Shown here: positions 1-6,748 of the stretch, one piece after another
Numbering within the stretch: the first letter of the stretch is position 1
Layout: each line of letters begins with the position of its first letter
Origin: an uncultured Bacteroides sp.
GTDB lineage: Bacteria; Bacteroidota; Bacteroidia; Bacteroidales; Bacteroidaceae
DNA length: 7,350 nt
Reading direction: 5' to 3'
Assembly: GCA_902472795.1 (NCBI GenBank)
Contig: CABROZ010000109.1
Location: 1 to 7,350, forward strand
Notes under the pieces: generated by a model
Database searches by the model: none
Told to the model about the DNA's origin: nothing
What the model saw: only the letters and a program-made list of their open reading frames with translations
Program-made: the position numbers and the translations under genes

Positions 1-870
1 GGTGGGGTCCATGAAATAACCCAAGAACTCGTCAATGAACTCCTGCGTCATGGCACGGGCTTTCATGTAGGCTTTCATGTTTATGTCGGGCACTTGGAAA
101 CCCAGGTCTTTCAGCATGGCCTGCACGGAGATGATGTCCGGATGAACCTTGCCCCACGACATGGGTTCCATCGCCACATCGATGATGTCGGCACCGTTCT
201 CACAGACTTCGAGAATGGAAGCCATGGAAAGTCCGGGACCGCTATGCCCGTGGTATTGTATCAGCACATCGGGGTGCTTCTCCTTAATGGTTCTGACAAG
301 CTGTCCCAGCATACCCGGACGTCCGATGCCCGCCATATCCTTCAAGCAGATTTCAGGTGCCCCGGCTTCAATCAACCGGTCGGCAATACTGGCATAGTAT
401 TCCACCGTATGGACGGGAGAATACGTGATGCAGAGCGTAGCCTGCGGTATCATGCCCGCTTCCAGAGCATATTTGATAGAAGGAATTATATTCCGCGTCT
501 CGTTCAATCCGCAGAAGATACGGGTAATGTCCACACCCTGGGCATGCTTCACCTTGTACATCAGCCGGCGCACATCTGCCGGAACGGGATACATGCGCAG
601 TGCATTTAGCCCGCGGTCGAGCATATGCGTCTGTATGCCTGCTTCCCTAAAAGGTGCGGTAAAGGCGCGTACAGCCTTGTTGGGATTTTCACCATACAGA
701 AGGTTTACCTGCTCAAAAGCTCCTCCGTTTGTTTCAACGCGTGCAAAACAACCCATTTCAACTATCAACGGAGCAATACGTACCAACTGGTCTACCCGGG
801 GTTGATACTTACCGGACGACTGCCACATGTCCCGATAAACAAGACTGAATTTAATTTCCTTTTTCATCAT
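1..870 (-). CDS. oadA: Carboxyltransferase, pyruvate carboxylase subunit B / oxaloacetate decarboxylase alpha type (C-terminus outside window)
   Basis: The reading frame runs from ATG at 870 to the left edge without a stop: 290 codons, so only the N-terminal part is present. It is the TIM-barrel carboxyltransferase domain that moves CO2 between biotin and pyruvate/oxaloacetate in the cytoplasm. Visible motifs are RDMWQS (D14), IKDMAG (K177, D178) and QYHGHSGPG (H207, H209). In this family they supply the metal-binding aspartate, the active-site lysine and the two metal-binding histidines, so the domain looks catalytically intact. Family members of this type run to roughly 600 residues, with a PYC/OADA domain following; that part is missing here. 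Two ATGs lie in tandem (870 and 867) and either could be the start. No biotin carboxylase or membrane decarboxylase subunit is in the window, so pyruvate carboxylase B and decarboxylase alpha cannot be told apart, and the symbol is family-level only. The upstream sigma factor gene has the same orientation, 141 bp away, but a promoter candidate lies in between. Confidence 0.9.
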   Translation of the reverse strand, partial: MMKKEIKFSLVYRDMWQSSGKYQPRVDQLVRIAPLIVEMGCFARVETNGGAFEQVNLLYGENPNKAVRAFTAPFREAGIQTHMLDRGLNALRMYPVPADVRRLMYKVKHAQGVDITRIFCGLNETRNIIPSIKYALEAGMIPQATLCITYSPVHTVEYYASIADRLIEAGAPEICLKDMAGIGRPGMLGQLVRTIKEKHPDVLIQYHGHSGPGLSMASILEVCENGADIIDVAMEPMSWGKVHPDIISVQAMLKDLGFQVPDINMKAYMKARAMTQEFIDEFLGYFMDPT

Positions 871-912
871 AGTCAATAATAAGAGATTTTCCTTCGGTTA
901 ACTTAACATATA

Positions 913-946
913 CAAATATAAAGGATTATTCTGACATATAGTCAAG
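913..946 (-). promoter_or_regulatory. Candidate Bacteroidetes-type promoter for the carboxyltransferase gene
   Basis: On the minus strand, 920-913 reads TATATTTG, a perfect match to the Bacteroidetes -7 consensus TAnnTTTG. A CTTG at 946-943 lies 22 bp upstream as a possible -33 element (consensus TTTG, usual spacing about 19-21 bp). The -7 element is 42 bp from the ATG at 870, which is a reasonable leader length. The -33 match and its spacing are imperfect. Confidence 0.5.
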
Positions 947-970
947 AATAACCCTTAAAAATTCATCAGA

Positions 971-996
971 AGCAATATGTTATATATCATATTGCT
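971..996. repeat. Perfect 9-bp inverted repeat between sigma factor and carboxyltransferase genes
   Basis: AGCAATATG (971-979) and CATATTGCT (988-996) are exact reverse complements around an 8-nt AT loop. The element starts 16 bp beyond the sigma factor stop codon (minus strand) and lies about 25 bp upstream of the candidate carboxyltransferase -33 box. It could act as a weak terminator for the sigma gene or as an operator for the next gene. The stem is AT-rich and the nearest T-run on the minus strand is about 9 nt further on, so a terminator role is uncertain. Confidence 0.5.
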
Positions 997-1011
997 ACTA
1001 TCAAATTATTA

Positions 1012-1515
1012 TCAGATGAAATCTTTCAATTCATCCTGCAACTTCTGGCGCGTAAAGAAGATGCGGCTTTTCACCGTTCCGAGCGGAAGGCCGAGGCGTT
1101 CGGCAATCTCGCGGTACTTGAAACCGGACACATGCATGGAGAAAGGGACTTTATAGTCGCGTGGAAGGGCATTGACGATGCGATGCATTTCTTTCAGGTC
1201 GTAGGCACCCTCGGTACTGGCAAAACCAGAGTCCTGGGGCATGCTGAGGTGATACTGATTGTCCGTCTGGTCCACAAAAGTCTGTTCGCGAACTATTTTC
1301 CGGTAATTATTGATAAAGATGTTGCGCATAATGGTATACATCCAACCTCTGAAATTGGTGTCGGGTTCAAATTTGTCTTCGTTATCCAAAGCCTTGAGAG
1401 ATGTCTCTTGCAACAAATCATTCGCTTCTTCCCGGTCGGCTGTCAACTTGTATGCAAAGCGAAGCAGTTCTTCTTGCACTGCAAGCAAATCTTTTCTAAA
1501 ACTGTAAGTATTCAT
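1012..1515 (-). CDS. ECF-family RNA polymerase sigma factor
   Basis: This 167-residue protein has the compact two-domain form of extracytoplasmic-function sigma factors, which direct RNA polymerase to alternative promoters. Residues ~16-74 form sigma region 2: LLRFAYKLT, then ANDLLQETSLKAL, and NFRGWMYTIMRNIFINNYRK, the last being the promoter -10 melting/recognition part. Residues ~108-160 form region 4, with a helix-turn-helix in YREIAERLGLPLGTVKSRI that would read the -35 box. There is no sigma region 1.1 or 3. Length is normal for the family. The ATG at 1515 is the natural start, directly preceding region 2. ECF factors are often held by a membrane anti-sigma encoded just downstream; here the next gene is a carboxyltransferase, so no anti-sigma is visible. 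A one-mismatch -7 box (TATACTTG on the minus strand, 1572-1565) lies 50 bp upstream. The divergent neighbour is a secreted M16 peptidase. The target regulon cannot be read from the sequence. Confidence 0.95.
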   Translation of the reverse strand: MNTYSFRKDLLAVQEELLRFAYKLTADREEANDLLQETSLKALDNEDKFEPDTNFRGWMYTIMRNIFINNYRKIVREQTFVDQTDNQYHLSMPQDSGFASTEGAYDLKEMHRIVNALPRDYKVPFSMHVSGFKYREIAERLGLPLGTVKSRIFFTRQKLQDELKDFI

Positions 1516-1615
1516 ACTTTGCTCAATTTTTAAATAGTTAATAATGGTTTAGGTTTTACGATTGCAAGTATAAGGAAGATTTGAAGCCCCGGGGGACGGA
1601 ATACGGTTTTTATTA

Positions 1616-1693
1616 GGGGTGAAAACTATCATTTGACAGTTTACACCCCCTCTCTGATAGTTTACGGGTGATATTATATACTGAAAACCATCA
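1616..1693. promoter_or_regulatory. Cluster of four TGAYAGTTTAC-like motifs, including a 16-bp imperfect palindrome
   Basis: Four related 11-mers sit in the divergent spacer: minus-strand TGATAGTTTTC (1631-1621), plus-strand TGACAGTTTAC (1634-1644), plus-strand TGATAGTTTAC (1655-1665) and minus-strand TGATGGTTTTC (1693-1683). The first two extend outward into a dyad, GGGGTGAAAACTATCA (1616-1631) against TGACAGTTTACACCCC (1634-1649), with 14 of 16 positions complementary around a 2-bp centre. The cluster ends 40 bp before the peptidase -7 box and lies about 100 bp upstream of the sigma gene start. Repeated motifs in both orientations suggest binding sites for a dimeric regulator. A foldback structure or small dispersed repeat is also possible. 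Confidence 0.55.
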
Positions 1694-1732
1694 TTTTTCC
1701 GAAGATTTCGTAAATGTTACGTGATTTTTTTA

Positions 1733-1740
1733 TAGCTTTG
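1733..1740 (+). promoter_or_regulatory. Candidate -7 promoter element for the M16 peptidase gene
   Basis: TAGCTTTG matches the Bacteroidetes -7 consensus TAnnTTTG perfectly and lies 46 bp before the ATG at 1787. The expected TTTG -33 element is not clear; the nearest candidate is TTTCG at 1706-1710, 22 bp upstream. A 5-bp inverted repeat, CGTAA-ATG-TTACG (1709-1721), lies in the spacer between them and could be a small operator, though arms this short arise by chance. Confidence 0.5.
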
Positions 1741-1786
1741 CCTACATATAGGAAAACACTTTTATTACATAAAAACACTTTATTTT

Positions 1787-4690
1787 ATGAAATCATTTCA
1801 ATTTAAGTCACTTCTTCTGCTGGCTGCCCTCATCATTTCCCTGCCCTCCTTCGGACAAGGACTGAAGGCGTTCAAGCTGAAGAACGGTCTTTCCGTATAT
1901 ATATGGGAAGATGAATCCAAATCGGACGTGTTCGGACTGGTAGGCGTACGTGCCGGTTCCATCAACGACCCCGAAGAGTACACGGGACTTGCACACTACC
2001 TGGAGCACGTCATGTTTAAAGGAACAGACAAGATAGGCGCGCTGAACTGGACGGAAGAAGAACCGATCTACAAGGAAATCATCGCCAAGTACGACCAGAT
2101 GGCCGAAGAAGCCGACCCGGCAAAAAAAGAAGCCATCAGCAAGGAAATCAATGAGCTGACCGTCAAAGCTGGAAAATTGGGACTTCCCAACGAATACTCC
2201 AACCTGATGGAAAGCATGGGTGCCAAAGGGGTGAATGCAGGCACCTACTATGACTGGACCTTCTATCACAGCTCCTTCCCTGCCTATCAGATAAACAAAT
2301 GGCTGGAAATCTCCTCACAACGTTTCCTGCATCCCGTATTCCGTTCCTTCCAGTCGGAGCTGGAAAACGTGTACGAAGAATATAACCGTTCACAAGATGA
2401 CCAGGGACGTGCACAGAACCAGTTCGTGATGGAGAAAGCTTTTGAGGGACATCCTTACTCCCGTTCCATCATCGGCCTGCCCGAACATTTGAAGAATCCC
2501 CGCCTGAGCAAGCTGATTGAATTTTACGAACAATGGTATGTCCCCGAAAACATGGTACTGGTACTCGTAGGAAACATCAAAGCCCAACAAATCAGCGGAC
2601 GCATCAATGCCGCCTTCGGACGTCTGGCTGCCAAGCCCGCACCCGAGCGCAAGGTCTACCAGAACCTCGAAATAAAGGGCCGCAAACAGTATTCGGCTAA
2701 AGTAGGATTCTACCCGCAAGTGGCAATGGTATTCAATGGAGTACCTGCCGGACATCCCGACGAAGACGCTCTGGACATCGCCCTGGCACTGCTGAACAAC
2801 AACAGTCAGACCGGAACTATGGACAAGCTGGTACTGGACGGTGAACTGACCAGCGCCGGAGCCTACACCCGTACTTTCCGCGAACAAGGACGCGCCATCG
2901 TAGCGGCCATTCCCCTCTACGACGAAAACCAGCGCCGTTTCGAGTCGACCAAGAGCGCCGAAAAGAAAGCCTTGAAAGCCATCCAGCAAATCGCCAACGG
3001 AGAATTCGAGGACTGGAAAATTGATGCCATCAAAGCCGAGAAATGCCGCCAGTTCGACCTGGAAATGGAGTCGAACGAGGACAAGGCCATGATACTGATG
3101 AACGCCTTCTACAACGAGCAGGACTTGGGCGACATACTCAATTACAAGGACAAGATTATGGCCATCACCACTGACGACATCAAGCGAGTAGCCAAGAAAT
3201 ATCTGTCAGACAATTACCTGGCCCTATATATCGAAAAAGGAAAGCCTGACAAGAACGCCAAGATTGAGAAGCCGGGTTACAAACCCGTAGAACCTCCGAT
3301 AGGAAAAGAATCGCTCTATGCAACACAATTCAAAAACCTGCCCATCGGACAGATGGAGGAGAAATTCGCAGACTACGGCGAAGTGCAAATCAAGCAACTG
3401 AACGACCGTTCAAAGATGTACTACACACCCAACAAGGAGAATAACGTATTCCAGTTGGTTGTACAATACGGAGCCGGTGAACGCGAATTCCCAAAACTTG
3501 GCTATGCCGCCCAGTTGATGAACAACGCAGGCATCATGGGGGCCTACGAACCGCAAGAGTTGAAAGAAGAACTCAGCAAGCTGAACGCAACCTGCCACGT
3601 GACAGCCGATGATGACAACCTCTACATCATCATGGAGGGCTACGAAGCCACCCTGCCGCAAGCCTGCCAGCTACTTTCACGCCAGATTTTGATGCCAAAA
3701 CTGGACGAAAAGCAACTGGCACGTCTGAAAGGTTCGGCAATGGGTATGCGCCAGCAGCGCAAAGACAACGTCAGCATCCTGAACGAAGCACTGCGGCAGT
3801 ACATGCTCTACGGAGAGAAATCAGACTACATCAAGGAACTGACCGACAAGGAGATTTACGAATTACAGATTTCAGAACTGACGGGCGACATCAACCGCGC
3901 CTCCAACTACGAGGCAAAGGTGTTCTTCACCGGAACACTCCCCTTCGACCAAGTATACGATATCCTGAGCAAGAACCTCCCATTGGTGGCCAACGAACGC
4001 CCGTCCAACTCCCCACAGGCAAAGGACATGATGCCGGTGACCGAAAACACCGTCTACTTCCTGCCTAACAACGATGCAGAACAAGCCCAAATCCACCTCT
4101 ACATCCCGATGCAGAAGGCTGACAAAAAGGACGACGTGCTGCGTAGCGCATTCAACCAATACTTCGGTCTTGACTTCACCGGCATCGTTCTGAACGAAAT
4201 CCGCGAAAAACGCTCCATGGCCTATACAGCCTACGCATTCGTCGGCACGCAAGGCATAGCCGGAAAAGCAAGCTATCTGCGCGGCTACATCGGTACCCAG
4301 AACGACAAGGCAAACGATGCATTGGACGTACTGATGGGTCTCGTCAACGACATGCCGAAAAATCCGGAACGTATCGACAACATCAAGAGCTACCTCCGCC
4401 AAGCCATGCTGACCAGTCACCCCAGCTTCCGCAACAAAGCCATGGAACTGGTAGACTTGGGCTACAGAGGCTACACAGACGACCCAGCAAAGGAAAACCT
4501 GCCGAAAGTAGATGCACTGACCTTTGACGACATCGTGAAATTCTACGAAGAGAACATCAAAGACAAACCTTACTGCATTTCCATCATGGGCAACCCAAAG
4601 AACATTGACCTGAAGCGACTGGAAAAATTCGGCAAGGTAGTGAAACTGAACGAACGCAAACTTTTCAACACGAAGGATGCATTGTTCTAA
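1787..4690 (+). CDS. Secreted M16 (insulinase/pitrilysin) family zinc metallopeptidase
   Basis: The product is 967 residues. Residues 1-24 form a signal peptide (basic start, LLLLAALII core, cleavage likely after SFGQ), so the enzyme should act in the periplasm. The inverted zinc motif HYLEH is at 70-74 (E73 catalytic). ELENVYEE at 191-198 supplies the distal glutamate, E198 by analogy with E189 of insulin-degrading enzyme. The N-terminal half is thus a complete active M16 unit. The second half repeats the fold but has YAAQL (573-577) where HxxEH would be, so it is non-catalytic. It keeps REKRSMAY (R806, Y813), matching the Arg/Tyr pair used by M16 enzymes to hold substrate. A charged helical insertion (~88-145) separates HxxEH from the VNAGTYYDWTFY segment. 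M16 enzymes degrade peptides inside a closed chamber; the substrate here is unknown. The gene is monocistronic, with its own -7 box and a strong terminator. GC is about 48-50% in sampled lines. Confidence 0.95.
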   Translation: MKSFQFKSLLLLAALIISLPSFGQGLKAFKLKNGLSVYIWEDESKSDVFGLVGVRAGSINDPEEYTGLAHYLEHVMFKGTDKIGALNWTEEEPIYKEIIAKYDQMAEEADPAKKEAISKEINELTVKAGKLGLPNEYSNLMESMGAKGVNAGTYYDWTFYHSSFPAYQINKWLEISSQRFLHPVFRSFQSELENVYEEYNRSQDDQGRAQNQFVMEKAFEGHPYSRSIIGLPEHLKNPRLSKLIEFYEQWYVPENMVLVLVGNIKAQQISGRINAAFGRLAAKPAPERKVYQNLEIKGRKQYSAKVGFYPQVAMVFNGVPAGHPDEDALDIALALLNNNSQTGTMDKLVLDGELTSAGAYTRTFREQGRAIVAAIPLYDENQRRFESTKSAEKKALKAIQQIANGEFEDWKIDAIKAEKCRQFDLEMESNEDKAMILMNAFYNEQDLGDILNYKDKIMAITTDDIKRVAKKYLSDNYLALYIEKGKPDKNAKIEKPGYKPVEPPIGKESLYATQFKNLPIGQMEEKFADYGEVQIKQLNDRSKMYYTPNKENNVFQLVVQYGAGEREFPKLGYAAQLMNNAGIMGAYEPQELKEELSKLNATCHVTADDDNLYIIMEGYEATLPQACQLLSRQILMPKLDEKQLARLKGSAMGMRQQRKDNVSILNEALRQYMLYGEKSDYIKELTDKEIYELQISELTGDINRASNYEAKVFFTGTLPFDQVYDILSKNLPLVANERPSNSPQAKDMMPVTENTVYFLPNNDAEQAQIHLYIPMQKADKKDDVLRSAFNQYFGLDFTGIVLNEIREKRSMAYTAYAFVGTQGIAGKASYLRGYIGTQNDKANDALDVLMGLVNDMPKNPERIDNIKSYLRQAMLTSHPSFRNKAMELVDLGYRGYTDDPAKENLPKVDALTFDDIVKFYEENIKDKPYCISIMGNPKNIDLKRLEKFGKVVKLNERKLFNTKDALF

Positions 4691-4754
4691 CCTTGTTTTA
4701 TCCCCTTAGCAATCCCATCCTCTTTCCCCCTTATCAGGGGAACGAGGAATATGA

Positions 4755-4801
4755 AAGATTCCCCGACATTTCGGTTCCAAATGCCGGGGAATCTTATTTT
4801 T
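4755..4801 (+). terminator. Rho-independent terminator of the M16 peptidase gene
   Basis: Arms 4755-4771 (AAGATTCCCCGACATTT) and 4779-4795 (AAATGCCGGGGAATCTT) pair over 17 bp with a single A-C mismatch (4766/4784) around a 7-nt loop. ATTTTT follows at 4796-4801. It begins 64 bp after the peptidase stop. On the minus strand no T-run follows the hairpin, so termination should mainly act on plus-strand transcripts, although the hairpin could also slow read-through from the convergent TRIC gene. Confidence 0.85.
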
Positions 4802-4830
4802 AACACCTGAAGTTCTTTTGCACATTGCCC

Positions 4831-4863
4831 GGAATTTCACCGGAAAATCCCTGAGATTCTCAG
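4831..4863. repeat. Two small adjacent dyads downstream of the TRIC-family gene
   Basis: GGAATTTC (4831-4838) and GAAAATCC (4843-4850) pair at 7 of 8 positions around a 4-nt loop. Directly next to them, CTGAGA-T-TCTCAG (4851-4863) is a perfect 6-bp palindrome. They lie 16-48 bp past the stop of the minus-strand gene and could help end its transcript, but no T-run follows on that strand, so the role is uncertain. Confidence 0.3.
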
Positions 4864-4878
4864 ACAGCAGATAACGGA

Positions 4879-5511
4879 CTACCCTTCCTGCTCCTCTTCA
4901 TTGCCCGAAAGGATAGGCAGGCAAATCCTATACTTCACCGCCAGTATGCGGGTAACGAACACCGTCACACCGCCCACAATCTGACACACGAAAGACTCCA
5001 TCCCCAGAAGATGGCACATCCAGTAGAAGGTTCCTCCCACCACACAAGCCATCGCATAAATCTCCTTCCGGAATATCAGCGGAATTTCGTTAATGAATAC
5101 GTCACGTATCACACCTCCCGCAGCCCCGGTGATGCTGCCCATAATGATGGCCACCCAGAAGGGATAGCCCAGCGCGATGCTCTTGCCCACGCCGACCACC
5201 GTGAACAGTGCCAGGCCGATACTGTCGAATATGAAGAACGTATTGTGCAGATGGATGAGATGTTTACCGAAGAGGATGACCCACAACAAGGCCAGTCCGG
5301 TACAAATCAAGTAAATGGGATCCGTCATCCAGCCCGGGGTGACGTCCAGCAACAGGTCGCGTATCGTACCGCCGCCAATGGCCGTCACAAAACCCACCAC
5401 ATACGCTCCAAACCAGTCGAACCGCTTGGCCGAGGCCAGGCGTATGCCACTGATGGCAAAGGCAAATGTGCCAATGAAATCGAGTATCTGAACAAATGTT
5501 GGCATTGTCAT
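4879..5511 (-). CDS. TRIC / UPF0126 family (YicG/YadS-like) membrane protein, putative cation channel
   Basis: This 210-residue, highly hydrophobic inner-membrane protein consists of two tandem UPF0126 repeats. Each repeat carries the family signature of a glycine cluster plus RD: AIGGGTIRDLLLD at residues 45-56 and AAGGVIRDVFINE at 130-142. Hydrophobic stretches near residues 5-22, 33-47, 65-81, 92-108, 116-133, 150-168 and 176-191 fit the seven-helix fold of the family. Bacterial and archaeal TRIC proteins form homotrimers with one pore per subunit and conduct K+/Na+ in structural and electrophysiological studies; other members have been linked to glycine movement, so the substrate is open. 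The ATG at 5511 gives the usual N-terminus (MTMPTFVQILDFIG); a second ATG two codons later is possible. The C-terminal tail is acidic (GNEEEQEG). The gene is convergent with the peptidase gene and divergent from the epimerase-like gene, so it is probably a single unit. No perfect -7 box is visible upstream; one-mismatch candidates lie at 5569-5562 and 5581-5574. Confidence 0.92.
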   Translation of the reverse strand: MTMPTFVQILDFIGTFAFAISGIRLASAKRFDWFGAYVVGFVTAIGGGTIRDLLLDVTPGWMTDPIYLICTGLALLWVILFGKHLIHLHNTFFIFDSIGLALFTVVGVGKSIALGYPFWVAIIMGSITGAAGGVIRDVFINEIPLIFRKEIYAMACVVGGTFYWMCHLLGMESFVCQIVGGVTVFVTRILAVKYRICLPILSGNEEEQEG

Positions 5512-5604
5512 ACTGAAATTAAGAATGAATAATTAAAACACTGCTATTTTCAAGAAGTACTCAAAATAATAGGCAAAGTAACAAATAATTTCCCTAAGAA
5601 AACG

Positions 5605-5612
5605 TATTTTTG
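5605..5612 (+). promoter_or_regulatory. Candidate -7 promoter element for the epimerase-like gene
   Basis: TATTTTTG fits the Bacteroidetes -7 consensus TAnnTTTG. It would put the transcript start near 5617-5620, about 20 nt before the ATG at 5640. This also argues against translation from the in-frame TTG at 5610, which lies inside the promoter element. No clear TTTG -33 box is seen 19-21 bp upstream. Confidence 0.45.
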
Positions 5613-5639
5613 TCGTATCATTTTTCACCAACTACGACA

Positions 5640-6734
5640 ATGAGAATAACAATCGTATCGGGCGCACGCCCCAACTTCATGAAAATAGCCCCCATCTGCC
5701 GCGCCATCGACGCCGCCAGAGAGGCAGGAAAGAACATCTCCTACCGCATCGTCTACACCGGTCCGCAGGATGACACCAGCCTGGATGCCTCGCTCTTCTC
5801 CGACCTTTCCATGAGGAAACCGGATGCCTACCTCGGTGTCACCGGACACAACCACTCGCAGGTGGCAGCCTCCATCATGCTCGCCTTCGAGCGGGAGTTG
5901 GACGGGCATCCGGCACAAGTCGTACTGGTGGTAGATGACATGACCGCCACTATGAGCTGCTCCATCGTCGCCAAGAAGCGCGGACTGAAGGTGGCGCACG
6001 TCATAGCCGGCACACGCTCTTTCGACATGAACATGCCCCGCGAGGTGAACCGCACCATCGTGGACGCCATTTCCGACTATCTCTTCACCGCCGGCATGGT
6101 GGCCAACCGCAACCTCAACCAGGAGGGCATGATACCCGAATATATCCACTACGTGGGCAACATACTGATTGACACCATCCGTTTCAACCGCCACCGCCTG
6201 GTGCAGCCCATGTGGTTCTCCAGCCTCGGCCTGCGGAAAGGGAACTACCTGCTGCTCACCCTCAACCGCCGCGACCTGCTGGAGAAGAAAGCCGTACTGC
6301 ACTCCCTGCTCCAGACCGTCATCGAGAAGGCCGGCGGCATGCCTATCGTCGCCCCGCTACACCCCTACGTGCAAAAGGCGGTGAAGTCGCTGGAAGTGAA
6401 TGCTCCCAACCTGCACATCCTGCCTCCGCAGAGTTACCTGCACTTCGGATTCCTCATCAACCAGGCACGGGGCATCGTCACCGACTCGGGAAACATCGCC
6501 GAAGAAGCTACCTTCCTCGACGTCCCCTGCATCACCCTCAATACCTATGCCGAGCATCCCGAAACCTGGCGCATCGGTACCAACGAGCTGGTAGGCGAAA
6601 ATTCCTTCGCTCTCTCCGCCTCGCTCGACAAGCTGCTGCACGGAGAATGGAAGCACACCACCCTGCCCGACCGCTGGGACGGACGAACGGCGGAACGCAT
6701 CGTACAGACACTACTGAACGGCAACAATTCATAA
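5640..6734 (+). CDS. WecB-fold UDP-N-acetylglucosamine 2-epimerase homologue, divergent active site
   Basis: From the ATG at 5640 the product is 364 residues, a normal length for non-hydrolysing UDP-GlcNAc 2-epimerases (GT-B fold, cytoplasmic, making UDP-ManNAc for surface glycans). MRITIVSGARPNFMKIAPI matches the family N-terminus, which fixes the start; the frame opens further at a TTG (5610) inside the promoter element. Retained family features are R10 and K15, D100 (E. coli WecB D95), E135 in MPREVNR (E131) and TDSGNIAEEA at 281-290. Two residues reported as essential in E. coli WecB are changed: E117 in HVEAG is I122 in HVIAG, and H213 in TGHRRE is N209 in TLNRRD. The TGQHYD segment typical of homologues reads TGPQDD (40-45). 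It may therefore catalyse a different reaction on a nucleotide sugar, or bind without catalysis. Standard annotation would call it wecB; I do not, for these reasons. No polysaccharide genes are nearby. GC in sampled lines is about 63-67%, higher than in the peptidase gene. Confidence 0.85.
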   Translation: MRITIVSGARPNFMKIAPICRAIDAAREAGKNISYRIVYTGPQDDTSLDASLFSDLSMRKPDAYLGVTGHNHSQVAASIMLAFERELDGHPAQVVLVVDDMTATMSCSIVAKKRGLKVAHVIAGTRSFDMNMPREVNRTIVDAISDYLFTAGMVANRNLNQEGMIPEYIHYVGNILIDTIRFNRHRLVQPMWFSSLGLRKGNYLLLTLNRRDLLEKKAVLHSLLQTVIEKAGGMPIVAPLHPYVQKAVKSLEVNAPNLHILPPQSYLHFGFLINQARGIVTDSGNIAEEATFLDVPCITLNTYAEHPETWRIGTNELVGENSFALSASLDKLLHGEWKHTTLPDRWDGRTAERIVQTLLNGNNS

Positions 6735-6748
6735 TCCTCCATAAACTC

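Noticed and set aside
94..609. 171-codon plus-strand open frame opposite the carboxyltransferase
   Set aside because: The minus strand encodes an intact, well-conserved carboxyltransferase over the whole stretch; the plus-strand frame shows no family features.
1587..1594. CCCCGGGG palindrome in the AT-rich divergent spacer
   Set aside because: It is conspicuous by composition, but eight bases with no matching partner or positional logic are too little to call a site.
5011..5532. 173-codon plus-strand open frame opposite the TRIC-family gene
   Set aside because: It is a hydrophilic shadow of a clear membrane protein with both UPF0126 signatures.
5610..5639. Upstream TTG start (5610) adding ten residues to the epimerase-like protein
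   Set aside because: The TTG lies inside the TATTTTTG -7 box, and the family N-terminus begins exactly at the ATG at 5640.
5625..6302. 225-codon minus-strand open frame opposite the epimerase-like gene
   Set aside because: It is a mirror of a GC-rich real gene, without domain signal or promoter; the plus-strand protein has clear family motifs.
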